Below are positions 51,528 through 60,289 of a stretch of 64,000 nt of DNA, piece after piece (position 1 is the first letter of the stretch; every line of letters starts with the position of its first letter). The DNA lies in NCBI RefSeq assembly GCF_000266945.1, contig NC_018025.1, positions 2,108,001 through 2,172,000 on the forward strand. The letters are read 5' to 3'. Below the pieces are notes generated by a model, which did not search any database, was not told the origin of the DNA, and saw nothing but the letters and a program-made list of their open reading frames with translations. Made by a program: the position numbers and the translations under genes. Source of the DNA: Desulfomonile tiedjei DSM 6799 (lineage in GTDB: Bacteria > Desulfobacterota > Desulfomonilia > Desulfomonilales > Desulfomonilaceae).

Positions 51528-52175
51528 TTATTTACCCGCTGCGTACTGGTAGTACTTCTTCGGATCCTCTTTCACAACGTAGATGACCCGAACATCATCT
51601 ACGTTCAGGGCCTGAGCTTGAGGAAAATCCTTCTTGAGCTCCTGAACCCTCTTTTTTGCCATGTCCACGATCTTGTCGCGTTCTCCGAAAACCATAGTTC
51701 CTGTAGGACACGATTTGACGCAGGCCGGTATCTGATTGTTCGAGATCCGGTCAAAGCACATCGTGCACTTGAAGAGCTGCTTGTTTTTGGGATCTTGCCG
51801 AGGAATGTTGTAGGGACATCCCTCCAAGGTGGCTTTAAAATCCAGATCTTTGGTATTGGGCGTGAAGATAACAGCCCCTGTTTTTTCGTCCTGAACTATT
51901 TCATCTTTTTCCACCGCTGCCATACAGCCCGGAGACAGGCAATGTCGGCACTGGTCCGTAAAGAAATGCCAGTACACTTTGCCATTCCCGTTTACGCCGT
52001 CGGCAAACCTCACGACTTTCCAGGTCTCGGCAGAAAGGTCTTTGGGGTTCTGATAGCTACCCCAGTTCGTGGTCTTTGTAGCAGGCAATTGATTCCATTG
52101 CTTGCAGGCTACCTGACAGCCTCGGCACGCAGTGCATTTGGAGGTGTCAACGAGTATCGAATATCCATTTGACAT
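51528..52175 (-). CDS. fdhB: Formate dehydrogenase iron-sulfur subunit
   Basis: A 215-residue electron-transfer subunit with four [4Fe-4S] cluster motifs: CTACRGCQVACKQW (near 13), CRHCLSPGCMAAV (near 77), CPYNIP, and CTMCFDRISNNQIPACVKSCPTG (near 138). No C-terminal membrane anchor and no cytochrome gene downstream, so the enzyme is a soluble FdhAB pair as in D. gigas, presumably handing electrons to a periplasmic cytochrome. It lacks its own signal and would be co-exported with the Tat-targeted large subunit. Starts 13 bases after the fdhA stop. Confidence 0.93.
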   Translation of the reverse strand: MSNGYSILVDTSKCTACRGCQVACKQWNQLPATKTTNWGSYQNPKDLSAETWKVVRFADGVNGNGKVYWHFFTDQCRHCLSPGCMAAVEKDEIVQDEKTGAVIFTPNTKDLDFKATLEGCPYNIPRQDPKNKQLFKCTMCFDRISNNQIPACVKSCPTGTMVFGERDKIVDMAKKRVQELKKDFPQAQALNVDDVRVIYVVKEDPKKYYQYAAGK

Positions 52176-52188
52176 AGTTTACACCTCC

Positions 52189-55100
52189 TCATACTTTCTT
52201 CACATTGACCATGAACGCCTTATATTCAGGGCACATGGTGTTGGCATCTCCCACTGCTGGTGTCAGGAGATTGGTCGCATAGTTCTTGTCGGTTTTTGGC
52301 ATAAGCCACCCGAAACAGTAGGGCATTGCCACCTGATGGATGGTCTTACCGGCGATTTTGAAAGGCCTGATGCGTGGGGTCACCATGGCAACACATTCCA
52401 CTTCACCTCTGATTGAAGCCACCTTCACTCGATCACCGTTCTTGATTCCGATTTCGCCAGCCAGTTGAGGGCTTATTTCCACGTACAGCTCGGGCTGCAT
52501 CTCCAGGAGCCAGGGTTGCCATCGAGTAAAGGAACCCGAGCACCAGTGCTCAGTGATACCATTGGTGCTGCACACGTAGGGGAAGTTGGGATCGGCCGAA
52601 GCAACCTTATCCATGTCGCTCTTGAAGATCTTGATTGCAGGATTGCTCACCTGCGCAGACATGGGGTTTTTCCCCAGCGGGTTCTCGTACGGTTCATAGT
52701 GCTCTGGAAAAGGACCGTCCGCCATACCGGGCCCGAACAAAGAAGAGACTCCATCCGGCTTCATGATGAAGGGGAGTTTGCCCTTTTCTTTGTCGCTCAT
52801 GGGAGGCCATGGGCCATCAGGAACGTCGCCAACCCATTTGCCGCCTTCCCATTTCACCACGACCCTCTTGGGATTCCACGGTTGGCCGCTGGGGTCGCAG
52901 GATGCGCGGTTATAAAGGATTCTGCGGTTCACGGGCCAGCACCATGCCCAATTGGGATAGAGGCCCAGGCCGGTGGGATCTTCCGTTCCTCTGCGGGCCA
53001 TCATGTTTCCCGCATTGGTGTAGCTTGCGCAATAGAGCCAATTTCCGCATGAAGTGCTGCCGTCGGCCTGCAGTAACCCGAAGGTGGGAACAAGATCGCC
53101 CTTCTTGAAGTTGAGGTCTTTCCCCGTGGGATCTTTGAGCGTCACATCCTTCACGAAATAGCCGTTGGTCTCCTTGGCTGTCTTGTGGGGATCGAACCTG
53201 CCCTTGTCGTCTCCATAGTCCCAATGCAAGTTCAAAATCGGCTCAGGACACTTGCCCCCTTCCTTCTTGTAAAGCTCTTTCAGTTTCCGGACCAGGCGAT
53301 ATACCATTTCGCCGTCGGGCATTGCTTCGCCCGCAGGCTCAACAGCCTTGTAGCGCCACTGGGCAACTCGTCCGCTGTTGCTGAGGCTCCCCTCTCTCTC
53401 TACCGAACAGGCAGCGGGCAAGAGAAACACCTCGGTTTTGATCTTCTTGGGATCCAATCCCGGGCCGTGCCAGAAGGATGCAGTCTCATTGTTGAAGATG
53501 TTGGCATGGACGAGCCAGTCGAGGTTGCTCAGGGCTTTTACCACTTTATTGACATTGGGATGGCTCCCTGCAGGGTTTTGGCTCCATATGAACATGCCAT
53601 TGATCTTACCCGAGTACATCACGTCGCACATGTCAAGCCACGAATACGTCTTGCCGTCGTCTGCTTTGGGCAGCCAGGCATAGCCGAAGTCGTTTTCCTT
53701 GGTGGCCTTGTCGCCGAAGAACGTTTTGAGCAAGCTCACCGTGTACTTGGGGGTATTTTGCCACCAGTTCGCGGATTGGGGCTCACCCGTCTTGGGCGTG
53801 TACGCTTTCAGATATGCTTCCAGGGTTTGCTGAGACCCTCTGGGAACCTTCAGGTATCCCGGAAGGATATGGAACAACAGACATCCGTCCGTTGACCCCT
53901 GAACGTTCGGTTGCCCGCGAAGGGCGTTGATGCCTCCACCCGCTATTCCAATGTTGCCCAGGAGCAACTGGACGATGGCGCTTGTGCGGATGATCTGCGC
54001 CCCAATCGTGTGGTGGGTCCAACCCAAAGCGTACAGGACGCTGCCGGCTTTGTCTCGAGTCCCTGTGGAAGAATACATCTCGTATACTTTCAGCAAATCT
54101 TCCACGGGAGTACCCGTAATCTCGGATACCTTTTCAGGCGTGTATCTGGAATAGTGCTTTTTAAGAAGTTGAAACACGCACCGCGGATTCTGCAAAGTCG
54201 GGTCTTTTTCGGCGACCCCTTTGTCGTCCCGTTTAAGGGCCCAGTTAGAAGCGTCGTATTTCCCGGTCTCTTTGTTGTATCCGGAAAATAGACCATCGTT
54301 GAAATCGAACTTGTCCCCAACAATGTGCGATGCGTTCGTGTAGTTTTCGACGTACTCTTTGAAATACTTATTTTTTTCCAGAATGTAGTTGATCATGCCG
54401 CCGAGGAAGGCTATGTCGGTTCCGGAACGTAAGGCGGCATAATAGTCGGAAATGGCCGATGTTCTCGTGTACCGGGGATCAACGGATATTACTTTGGCAC
54501 CGTGCTCTTTGGCCTTCATCACCCATCTCATGCTGATGGGGTGGTTTTCGGCAGCATTGCTGCCCATGATGAGGAGGCAATCACTGTTTTCCAGATCCAC
54601 CCAGTGATTGGTCATTGCGCCGCGCCCGAACGACTCTCCCAGAGCCGCAACAGTCGGACTGTGTCAGACTCGGGCCTGGTGGTCGATGTAAACCAGGCCC
54701 AGTGCCCTGACCATTAAATTGAGAACCGCAACTTCTTCGTTGTCGATGTTCGAGCTGCCCAGGTGCGCTATGTTCTCCACGCGATTCACTACCTGGCCTT
54801 TGTCGTTCTTTTCTATGAAACCCGCGTCACGAGTCTTCTTCGCACGCTTGGCGATTTCGGCGATTGCCCAGTCCCAGCTTTTCTCTTGCCATTTGTCGCT
54901 GTACGGGGCGCGATAGAGCACCTTGGTAAGGCGGTTGGGATTGGCAGCAGTTGTTTGATACACCGATGCGCCTTTTGCGCAGAGTGAGCCCCCGTTAACG
55001 GGATGATCGGGATCACCCTCGATGTTGATGATCTTTCCGGCTTTCGTGTCAGTGCTTACGATCAGACCGCACCCCACAGAGCAGTACGGACAGATCGATG

Positions 55101-55248
55101 TGGTGCGTTTTGCTGTCTTCATCTTGTCGATCTTGAGCTCTTTCGCATATGCGTTCGTCGCTCCAAGATCGAGCCCCAAAGATGAGAGCGCCGCACCGGC
55201 TCCCAACGCGCCGGATATAACAAGGAACTCCCGGCGAGTCACATCCAT
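52189..55248 (-). CDS. fdhA: Tat-exported selenocysteine formate dehydrogenase, large subunit
   Basis: A 1019-residue Mo/W bis-MGD formate dehydrogenase when the UGA at 54666-54664 is read as selenocysteine (residue 195; E. coli FdnG has Sec196). MDVTRREFLVISG is a twin-arginine signal, so it is periplasmic. CPYCSVGCGL and CAKGASVYQ hold the [4Fe-4S] cluster. IDHQARV-Sec-HSPTVAALGESFGRGAMTN surrounds the active site. The C-terminal region (ITEHWCSGSFTRWQPWLLEM in part) is typical of the FdnG branch. Start is the second of two adjacent ATGs, six bases after GGAGG; a longer upstream frame lacks a site. Operon with fdhB. Oxidises formate, or reduces CO2, in the periplasm. Confidence 0.94.
54631..54647 (-). 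other. SECIS-like hairpin of fdhA
   Basis: On the mRNA strand CGGCUCU pairs with AGAGUCG (one G-U) around a GGG loop, beginning 16 bases after the UGA. Confidence 0.65.
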
Positions 55249-55416
55249 CATTGGCCTCCTTCCGTCTAATGTCTGTTGCGTCAAATCTCCCGAATCTTCA
55301 AAAGCGTAACTTGAAGATCGGAAGCCGTTTCCTCCTCTTCGAATGAAGGTGCACCCTCGCATCGTTTCCCGAATGTGCGTAAACCAGAATACATCTCAAC
55401 CGGAGAGCAGAAGTGT

Positions 55417-55459
55417 TGTGTCGGAAATGACATAACTAGCCTATGTCATGAATGACATA
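55417..55459. promoter_or_regulatory. Paired TATGTC-N6-GACATA operators upstream of fdhAB
   Basis: TgTGTC-GGAAAT-GACATA (55417-55434, one mismatch) and a perfect TATGTC-ATGAAT-GACATA (55442-55459), extended to a 9-base arm each side. They lie about 170-210 bases from the fdhA start. Confidence 0.7.
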
Positions 55460-55577
55460 GCAGTGCAAATTTGTCAACATATCATTTTTGCTAGAGTTTT
55501 ATGTTGCTGAAATATAGAATGTTTGTTTGAGAGCAGTGGAGATTTAGCTATGACTGATTTTGCATAGGCTTTATGCA

Positions 55578-55692
55578 GACTCGCTTTCTTTTTCATAATC
55601 TGAGAGGCTGAAGGTATCCTTCGCTCCGGACGACGCAAAGCCGTCTAATCATTCCGCTCAGGACACCCCAGCCTTCGCTATGTTATATGCGA
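55578..55692 (+). repeat. Repeat family B, copy 2
   Basis: Same unit and orientation as 50884-50999 (GACTCGCTTTC ... GGTATCCTTCGCTCCGGACG ... TTATATGC). Confidence 0.7.
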
Positions 55693-55750
55693 GGGGATGC
55701 GTTCACAGGCGACGAGTAAAAAATCTCTGTGCCTGAAGAAAGCCTTACGA

Positions 55751-56233
55751 TCAATACATGTATGGTGGATTTCTGGGCTTACCGATATTCTCCCAGGTAA
55801 GTCCGAGTCTATCACGAAAGAAGGGACCCAAGCGCTCGAACAAACGCCTCCAATGGCTCTTTCCCTGAAGGAGCCCCTCAAAAATATCGGTAACATGCTC
55901 CGGCAGGTTGGCCAGCTCGTCTTTTGGCAAGAAGGAGATAGCGCCGAGACTCATCGCTTTGTTCACACTCTCGGCAGTAATGGAGTGAGCTGTAAGCATT
56001 GCCGCGGGCAATTGTTTTTCCGTGCAGTGTTCCAGTAAATCGAATCCCTTTACCCCCATGATGTCAAGGAGGGCCAAATCAAAGGTTTTCTCGAAGAGTA
56101 ACTCTTTGGCCTCGTCATAGCCTCCTGCTGTCGTGACTTCACATGTCTCAAGCTGTTCCCGAACCATTTCAAGCACATCGGGCTCGTCGTCCACAGCAAG
56201 AATTCTTTTGCCTCTCAATATCTCACTGGTCAT
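55751..56233 (-). CDS. Single-domain response regulator
   Basis: A 160-residue receiver with no output domain. ILAVDDEPDVLEMV supplies the acidic pair, LALLDIMGVKGFDLL the phospho-Asp (about 56), AMLTAHS the Thr/Ser position and SFLPKDEL the Lys. The C-terminal 40 residues (WRRLFERLGPFFRDRLG) are an amphipathic extension. Its ATG overlaps the stop of the GntR regulator gene (TAATG), so the two are translationally coupled. This receiver type, with the same C-terminal extension, recurs in catabolic clusters of delta-proteobacteria, but I know no function. Confidence 0.8.
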   Translation of the reverse strand: MTSEILRGKRILAVDDEPDVLEMVREQLETCEVTTAGGYDEAKELLFEKTFDLALLDIMGVKGFDLLEHCTEKQLPAAMLTAHSITAESVNKAMSLGAISFLPKDELANLPEHVTDIFEGLLQGKSHWRRLFERLGPFFRDRLGLTWENIGKPRNPPYMY

Positions 56234-57018
56234 TATTTCACTTTCTCGTTCAGTATTGAGGAACTGGATTCTCCGGGAATCTTCACAGTGAAACCGGGCA
56301 TCATGTTTTGCCGAAATCTTTTTTCCATTTCAATCATTATTTCGCCGAACTCAATTGCATGGAGCCTCATGGCCTCTGCTGCTTCATCCGGTTTTCCTGC
56401 GAGCACGGCTTCGACGATTGGCCTGTGCATACCAGCCGGATGCAGTGATTCCGAACTTTGATGCACTGTTGCGACAACCTGGCGAGTAACCCTCATGAGA
56501 GACTTCACAAGGGCTTCGATAAAACGGTTACCGCAGATCTCCACCAGAATGGTATGTACCGTGGTTTTGGTCTCTAAATCGTCAAACAGGGTTCTTACAG
56601 GCTTTTCCTCGTCTTCCAGAGCAGCGATCAGCATCTTGGAATATTCCGGAGTAATCTTCATCGCTGCAACACGGGCCACTTCCGGTTCTATGATCTGTCG
56701 TGCCTGGCATAATTCGGGCATGGAGATTTTGTCCACAAGGAATAAATCGAGAAATGCATCTGCAAGACGTTCGAAGGAAAGCTCGGTAACGTAAGCGCCG
56801 CCGGAAGCCCCCTGTCGAGTGGCGAGGAAACCGGCATTCTCTAAATTCCTTATAGCCTCTCGCACGGTAACCCGGCTGACTTGGAACTGCTCCATCAACT
56901 CATGCTCTGAAGGCAGTTTGTCACCTGCTTTGAAATCACCGAGAAGAATGGATTGCTTTATCTGTTCGGTAACTTCATCGGAGACTCTCGTCTGTCTGAT
57001 AGGTTTAAATTTCGGCAT
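56233..57018 (-). CDS. GntR-family regulator, FCD type
   Basis: A 261-residue transcription factor. Residues 8-75 are the GntR winged helix (DKLPSEHELMEQFQVSRVTVREAIRNLE, core VSRVTVREAI). Residues about 95-235 are the helical FCD ligand-binding domain with the metal/acid-binding residues in ARQIIEPEVARVAA and H in MHRPIVEAV and LHAIEFG. Divergent from the CoA-ligase operon, which it most likely controls in response to the acid or its CoA thioester. Start is the ATG four bases after GAGGAG. Confidence 0.88.
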   Translation of the reverse strand: MPKFKPIRQTRVSDEVTEQIKQSILLGDFKAGDKLPSEHELMEQFQVSRVTVREAIRNLENAGFLATRQGASGGAYVTELSFERLADAFLDLFLVDKISMPELCQARQIIEPEVARVAAMKITPEYSKMLIAALEDEEKPVRTLFDDLETKTTVHTILVEICGNRFIEALVKSLMRVTRQVVATVHQSSESLHPAGMHRPIVEAVLAGKPDEAAEAMRLHAIEFGEIMIEMEKRFRQNMMPGFTVKIPGESSSSILNEKVK

Positions 57019-57165
57019 AGTTCTCCTCTGTGAACAGATGTACCAAAAAAAAAGGATTTTTCCAAGATTAATCATCATCATGGTGAATTATTGTTGACGT
57101 TATTTATTCACAAATGATAAACATCAGACAATTCGTCCTCGATACGCGTTCCCTCCGAGGTACAC
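57019..57165. promoter_or_regulatory. Divergent control region of the catabolic operon
   Basis: A 147-base region between the GntR gene and the ligase gene, expected to hold both promoters and the regulator's operator. TGAT-AAAC-ATCA (about 57115-57126) is a small palindrome and the only candidate I can point to; it is not a known GntR/FCD consensus. Confidence 0.35.
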
Positions 57166-58668
57166 ATGAACATTGCCAAGCATTTGGATCGAGCCGCTTT
57201 CTTCTTCCCGCATCGACCGGCGGTAAGTTACGGCCAATTCGAGATTACTTACCGTGACTTGGATCGCATGGCGAATCGCATAGCAGGGGGGCTTACGGGG
57301 TTAGGCATGATGCCTGGGGATCTCGTCGGCCTATGCGCTCCCAATTCGGTGGAATGGATTGCGTTCTATTTTGGCGTGCTCAAGGCAGGGGGGATCGCAG
57401 TAACGTTCTCCAGTTCCTTACAGAATGAAGAACTGCAGCTTTTGCTCGATCACAGCAGACCGCGTTTCTTCGTGACCGTCGATGCGAAGCTGGATCAAAT
57501 CGGGAATTTGCAGGACCGGGCCGGCATCGAAAAGATTATTTCCGAAACCGGAGAGACTTCCCTTCGCAGCATTATTGAAAGCGGTAAGGACTCGTTCAGG
57601 ACTGTTGAGAGAAAGAGAGACGACACTGCCGCAATTCTCTATACCGGCGGCACTACCGGTACACCCAAAGGGGTGATGTTAACGCACGAAAACATCACAG
57701 TGTCGAGTCATAACGTAGCATTTTCCGAGCACTCGTCGGAAATCGATCGATCCCTTTGTTTCCTGCCCCTGAACCATGTTTTCGGCCAGATACACATAAT
57801 GAATGCCACCATTTTCAGTTGCGGGTGTTTGGAGCTTTTTCCCGGGTACGACCTGGAGCAGGTCCTGGCTAAGACCGCTTCAGGAAAAGTCACGAAGCTG
57901 TACGCGGTTCCGACAATTTATACTCGCTTACTGACACTCGAGGGATTGAAGGAAAAGTTGGGGAATGTCCGATACTGTTTTTCGGCAGCAGCCAGCATGG
58001 CCGCGGAAATCGTGCGGCAGTGGAAGGATCGAACCGACCTGACCATCTTTGAAGGTTACGGCATGACGGAATCTGCGTCAGCCGTTACGTATAATCATTA
58101 CTACAGGCACGTTATAGGATCGGTGGGAACCACGGTCCCGGGCATAGAGGTGCAAATCCGGGATCAGGAGGGGAATCAGGTCCCGGAAGGACAGGAAGGT
58201 GAGATCTGTATTCGCGGGCGCAACATCATGAAAGGATACCTGAACAACCCTACTGACACCAAAAACGCTTTCTGGGAGGAGGGGTGGTTCCGTTCAGGAG
58301 ACATCGGGCTACTTGACGAAAACGACTACCTGTTCATCGTGGATCGCCTCAAAGACATGATCATTACAGGGGGAGAAAACGTGTACCCCCGCGAGGTAGA
58401 AGAAATCATCTATTCCCGATCCGATGTTCAGGAATGCGCCGTAGTAGGGCTCCCCGATCGTGAGTGGGGAGAACGGGTTACCGCTTTTATTGTTCCCAGA
58501 CCGGGAAACGAAGTCTCTTCAGAGGACCTGAAAACATACCTGAAGCAGCATCTCTCTGCATTTAAGATTCCGAAGAGATATGTCGTGTTGGAAGAAATGC
58601 CCAAGAGCCCGGCAGGGAAGATCCTGAAACGGGAACTCAGGAAACAATTCTCGGGCGAAGACCGATAA
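57166..58668 (+). CDS. Acyl-CoA synthetase (AMP-dependent CoA ligase)
   Basis: A 500-residue adenylate-forming ligase. AILYTGGTTGTPKGVMLTH is the AMP-binding signature (about 163-181), FEGYGMTESA the A5 motif, and GWFRSGDIGLLDE and DRLKDMIITGGENVYPREVEE the hinge and A8 region. PKSPAGKILKRELR holds the catalytic Lys. Length and the early FFPHRPAV opening fit medium-chain or aromatic acyl-CoA synthetases. It should activate the acid imported by the TRAP system encoded next. Substrate not determinable here. GAGG lies five bases before the ATG. Confidence 0.9.
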   Translation: MNIAKHLDRAAFFFPHRPAVSYGQFEITYRDLDRMANRIAGGLTGLGMMPGDLVGLCAPNSVEWIAFYFGVLKAGGIAVTFSSSLQNEELQLLLDHSRPRFFVTVDAKLDQIGNLQDRAGIEKIISETGETSLRSIIESGKDSFRTVERKRDDTAAILYTGGTTGTPKGVMLTHENITVSSHNVAFSEHSSEIDRSLCFLPLNHVFGQIHIMNATIFSCGCLELFPGYDLEQVLAKTASGKVTKLYAVPTIYTRLLTLEGLKEKLGNVRYCFSAAASMAAEIVRQWKDRTDLTIFEGYGMTESASAVTYNHYYRHVIGSVGTTVPGIEVQIRDQEGNQVPEGQEGEICIRGRNIMKGYLNNPTDTKNAFWEEGWFRSGDIGLLDENDYLFIVDRLKDMIITGGENVYPREVEEIIYSRSDVQECAVVGLPDREWGERVTAFIVPRPGNEVSSEDLKTYLKQHLSAFKIPKRYVVLEEMPKSPAGKILKRELRKQFSGEDR

Positions 58669-58714
58669 CAATGTGTGGATTTCAAGGGGAACATCCCAAG
58701 TAAAGGAGAGTAGA

Positions 58715-59737
58715 ATGAGAAAGATTGTGGCTGTCCATGGTATCTCTATTTTGCTGGTTGTCCTTTTCATCGCCTTGGCAGGATCCGTTCAAGCGGACGA
58801 AAAGGTGATAAAGCTCAAGTACTCCAACTTTTTTCCCCCATCCCACAAAAACAGCATTCTTTCGGAACAATGGGGCAAAGAAATCGAAAAAAGGACTAAC
58901 GGAAGAATCAAAGTCACTTACTTTGCCGGGAACACGCTGACCCCTCCCACTCAGACCTACGACAGTGTGGTCAAGGGAATAGCCGACGTCGGGCAGAGCC
59001 TTGTGGGGTACGCTCCCGGCAGATTTCCGCTGACCGAAGTGCTCGCGTTACCTCTGGGATATTCAAGCGGCATCCAGGCGACGAACTTGTGCAACGAATT
59101 CTACAAGAAATTCAAGCCAAAAGAGTTCGAGGATTCCCAGGTCATGTACCTTCATGGACACGGCCCCGGTCTTTTCAACACCAAGAAAGTGATATCGGGC
59201 ATTGATGACGTCAAAGGGCTGAGAATCAAAGCCAACGCAGAAAATGCGGCAATCGTCTCGGCTATGAATGGGGCTCCGGTAAGTCTTCCTATCACTGAAA
59301 CATACGACGGTCTGCAGAAGGGTTTAATAGATGGAGTTCTGCTGCCCATAGAACCTATCAAAGGATGGAAATTCTTTGAAATGATCAAAACCACGGTGGA
59401 AAATTACGCTATGGCGTACACTGCACCGATTTTCGTGGTGATGAACAAAGATAAGTGGAATTCACTTCCCAAGGATATTCAAGAAATTATTACACAGGTA
59501 AATCTTGAATGGGTTGAGAAACAAGGGAAACAGTGGACGGAACTGGATGCAGAATCAAAAGAGTTCTGCAGCAAAAAGGGGATTAAATTCGTAAAAGCAA
59601 GTCCTGAAGACGAGGCCAAAACTGCCGAAAAGATGAAACCCATTCTCGCCGAATACGTCAAGGCGACTATGGCCAAGGGGTTACCAGGAGACGAGTCGCT
59701 GCAGTTCTGTGTGGAATACATCAAGTCGCATCCATAA
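58715..59737 (+). CDS. dctP: TRAP transporter solute-binding protein, DctP type
   Basis: A 340-residue periplasmic receptor. Signal peptide MRKIVAVHGISILLVVLFIALA, cleaved around VQA. Then the DctP fold: KLKYSNFFPPSHKNS, LPLGYSSGIQ, the signature GLRIKANAENAAIVSAMNGAPVSLP, and GLIDGVLLP. The arginine in LRIKAN is the one that usually pairs with a substrate carboxylate, which supports an organic-acid ligand. Start is the ATG after AAAGGAGAG; it begins 46 bases past the ligase stop. Confidence 0.92.
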   Translation: MRKIVAVHGISILLVVLFIALAGSVQADEKVIKLKYSNFFPPSHKNSILSEQWGKEIEKRTNGRIKVTYFAGNTLTPPTQTYDSVVKGIADVGQSLVGYAPGRFPLTEVLALPLGYSSGIQATNLCNEFYKKFKPKEFEDSQVMYLHGHGPGLFNTKKVISGIDDVKGLRIKANAENAAIVSAMNGAPVSLPITETYDGLQKGLIDGVLLPIEPIKGWKFFEMIKTTVENYAMAYTAPIFVVMNKDKWNSLPKDIQEIITQVNLEWVEKQGKQWTELDAESKEFCSKKGIKFVKASPEDEAKTAEKMKPILAEYVKATMAKGLPGDESLQFCVEYIKSHP

Positions 59738-59748
59738 TTCCACCCGGT

Positions 59749-59781
59749 GAGTGTCTGTCAACCTCCTTGCGGCAGACACTC
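59749..59781 (+). other. Intercistronic hairpin between dctP and dctQ
   Basis: GAGTGTCTG and CAGACACTC form a 9-base-pair stem with a 15-base loop, 12 bases after the dctP stop. Such hairpins can lower downstream expression so that the binding protein is made in excess over the permease. Confidence 0.55.
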
Positions 59782-59803
59782 TTCCCTGAAAGGAACGACG
59801 ATC

Positions 59804-60289
59804 GTGAAGAGGTTCAAAGCTGCAGTTCTGAAAGCCGATTTCTCGCTCTTTTCCATTTCGGGAATCGCTCTCGTATGTATGATGGGCATAACCCTGGTAG
59901 ATGTGACAATGAGGTCCATTGGCAGGCCGATTGTGGGTAGTGTGGAGCTCATTTCCTTTCTGGGTGCCATAGCTATCGGGTTTGCGGTACCTTACACCAC
60001 CTGGACAAAGGGACATATTCTCGTGGACTTCGTACTTGAGAAGCTTTCACCCAAGTCCCGTAGGATACTTCTGGCACTCACAAGATCTGCCGGTATCATG
60101 CTGTTTCTTCTGGCAGGGTACAATTTCATCCTTTATGGAATGGATCTCATGAGATCGAATCAGATAAGCGGAGCCTTCAAGCTGCCACTATATCCAATCG
60201 CATTCGGTCTTGCGATTAGCTGTTTCATGCAAGTGGCGACCCTGTTTTGCGACCTGGTGAACGTGGTCTACGGAGAAAAGCATGAGTGA
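59804..60289 (+). CDS. dctQ: TRAP transporter small permease, DctQ type
   Basis: A 161-residue four-helix membrane protein. LVCMMGITLVDVTMRSIGRPIVGSVELI is the DctQ signature, given by its core DVTMRSIGRPIVGSVEL, and YTTWTKGHILVDFV follows. The start is set at GTG 59804, preceded by AAAGGA, since upstream residues from an earlier GTG (59747) run through the intercistronic hairpin and are not DctQ-like. Its end overlaps dctM by eight bases. Confidence 0.88.
   Translation: MKRFKAAVLKADFSLFSISGIALVCMMGITLVDVTMRSIGRPIVGSVELISFLGAIAIGFAVPYTTWTKGHILVDFVLEKLSPKSRRILLALTRSAGIMLFLLAGYNFILYGMDLMRSNQISGAFKLPLYPIAFGLAISCFMQVATLFCDLVNVVYGEKHE

Larger units (their letters stand above)
55249..55750. other. 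fdhAB upstream region
   Basis: Contains the operator pair at 55417-55459 and repeat B copy 2 (55578-55692). No gene; the long same-strand extension of fdhA into this space has no ribosome binding site. Confidence 0.55.

Noticed and set aside
52189-55362. Second formate dehydrogenase broken by a UGA, and a longer N-terminus from 55362
   Set aside because: Same recoding evidence. The extra 38 residues lack a ribosome binding site, while the Tat signal directly follows a GGAGG-preceded ATG at 55248.
57019-57165. FadR-type operator for the GntR protein
   Set aside because: I looked for a clear GntR/FCD palindrome such as TGGTnnnACCA and found none; only a weak TGAT-N4-ATCA palindrome is present.
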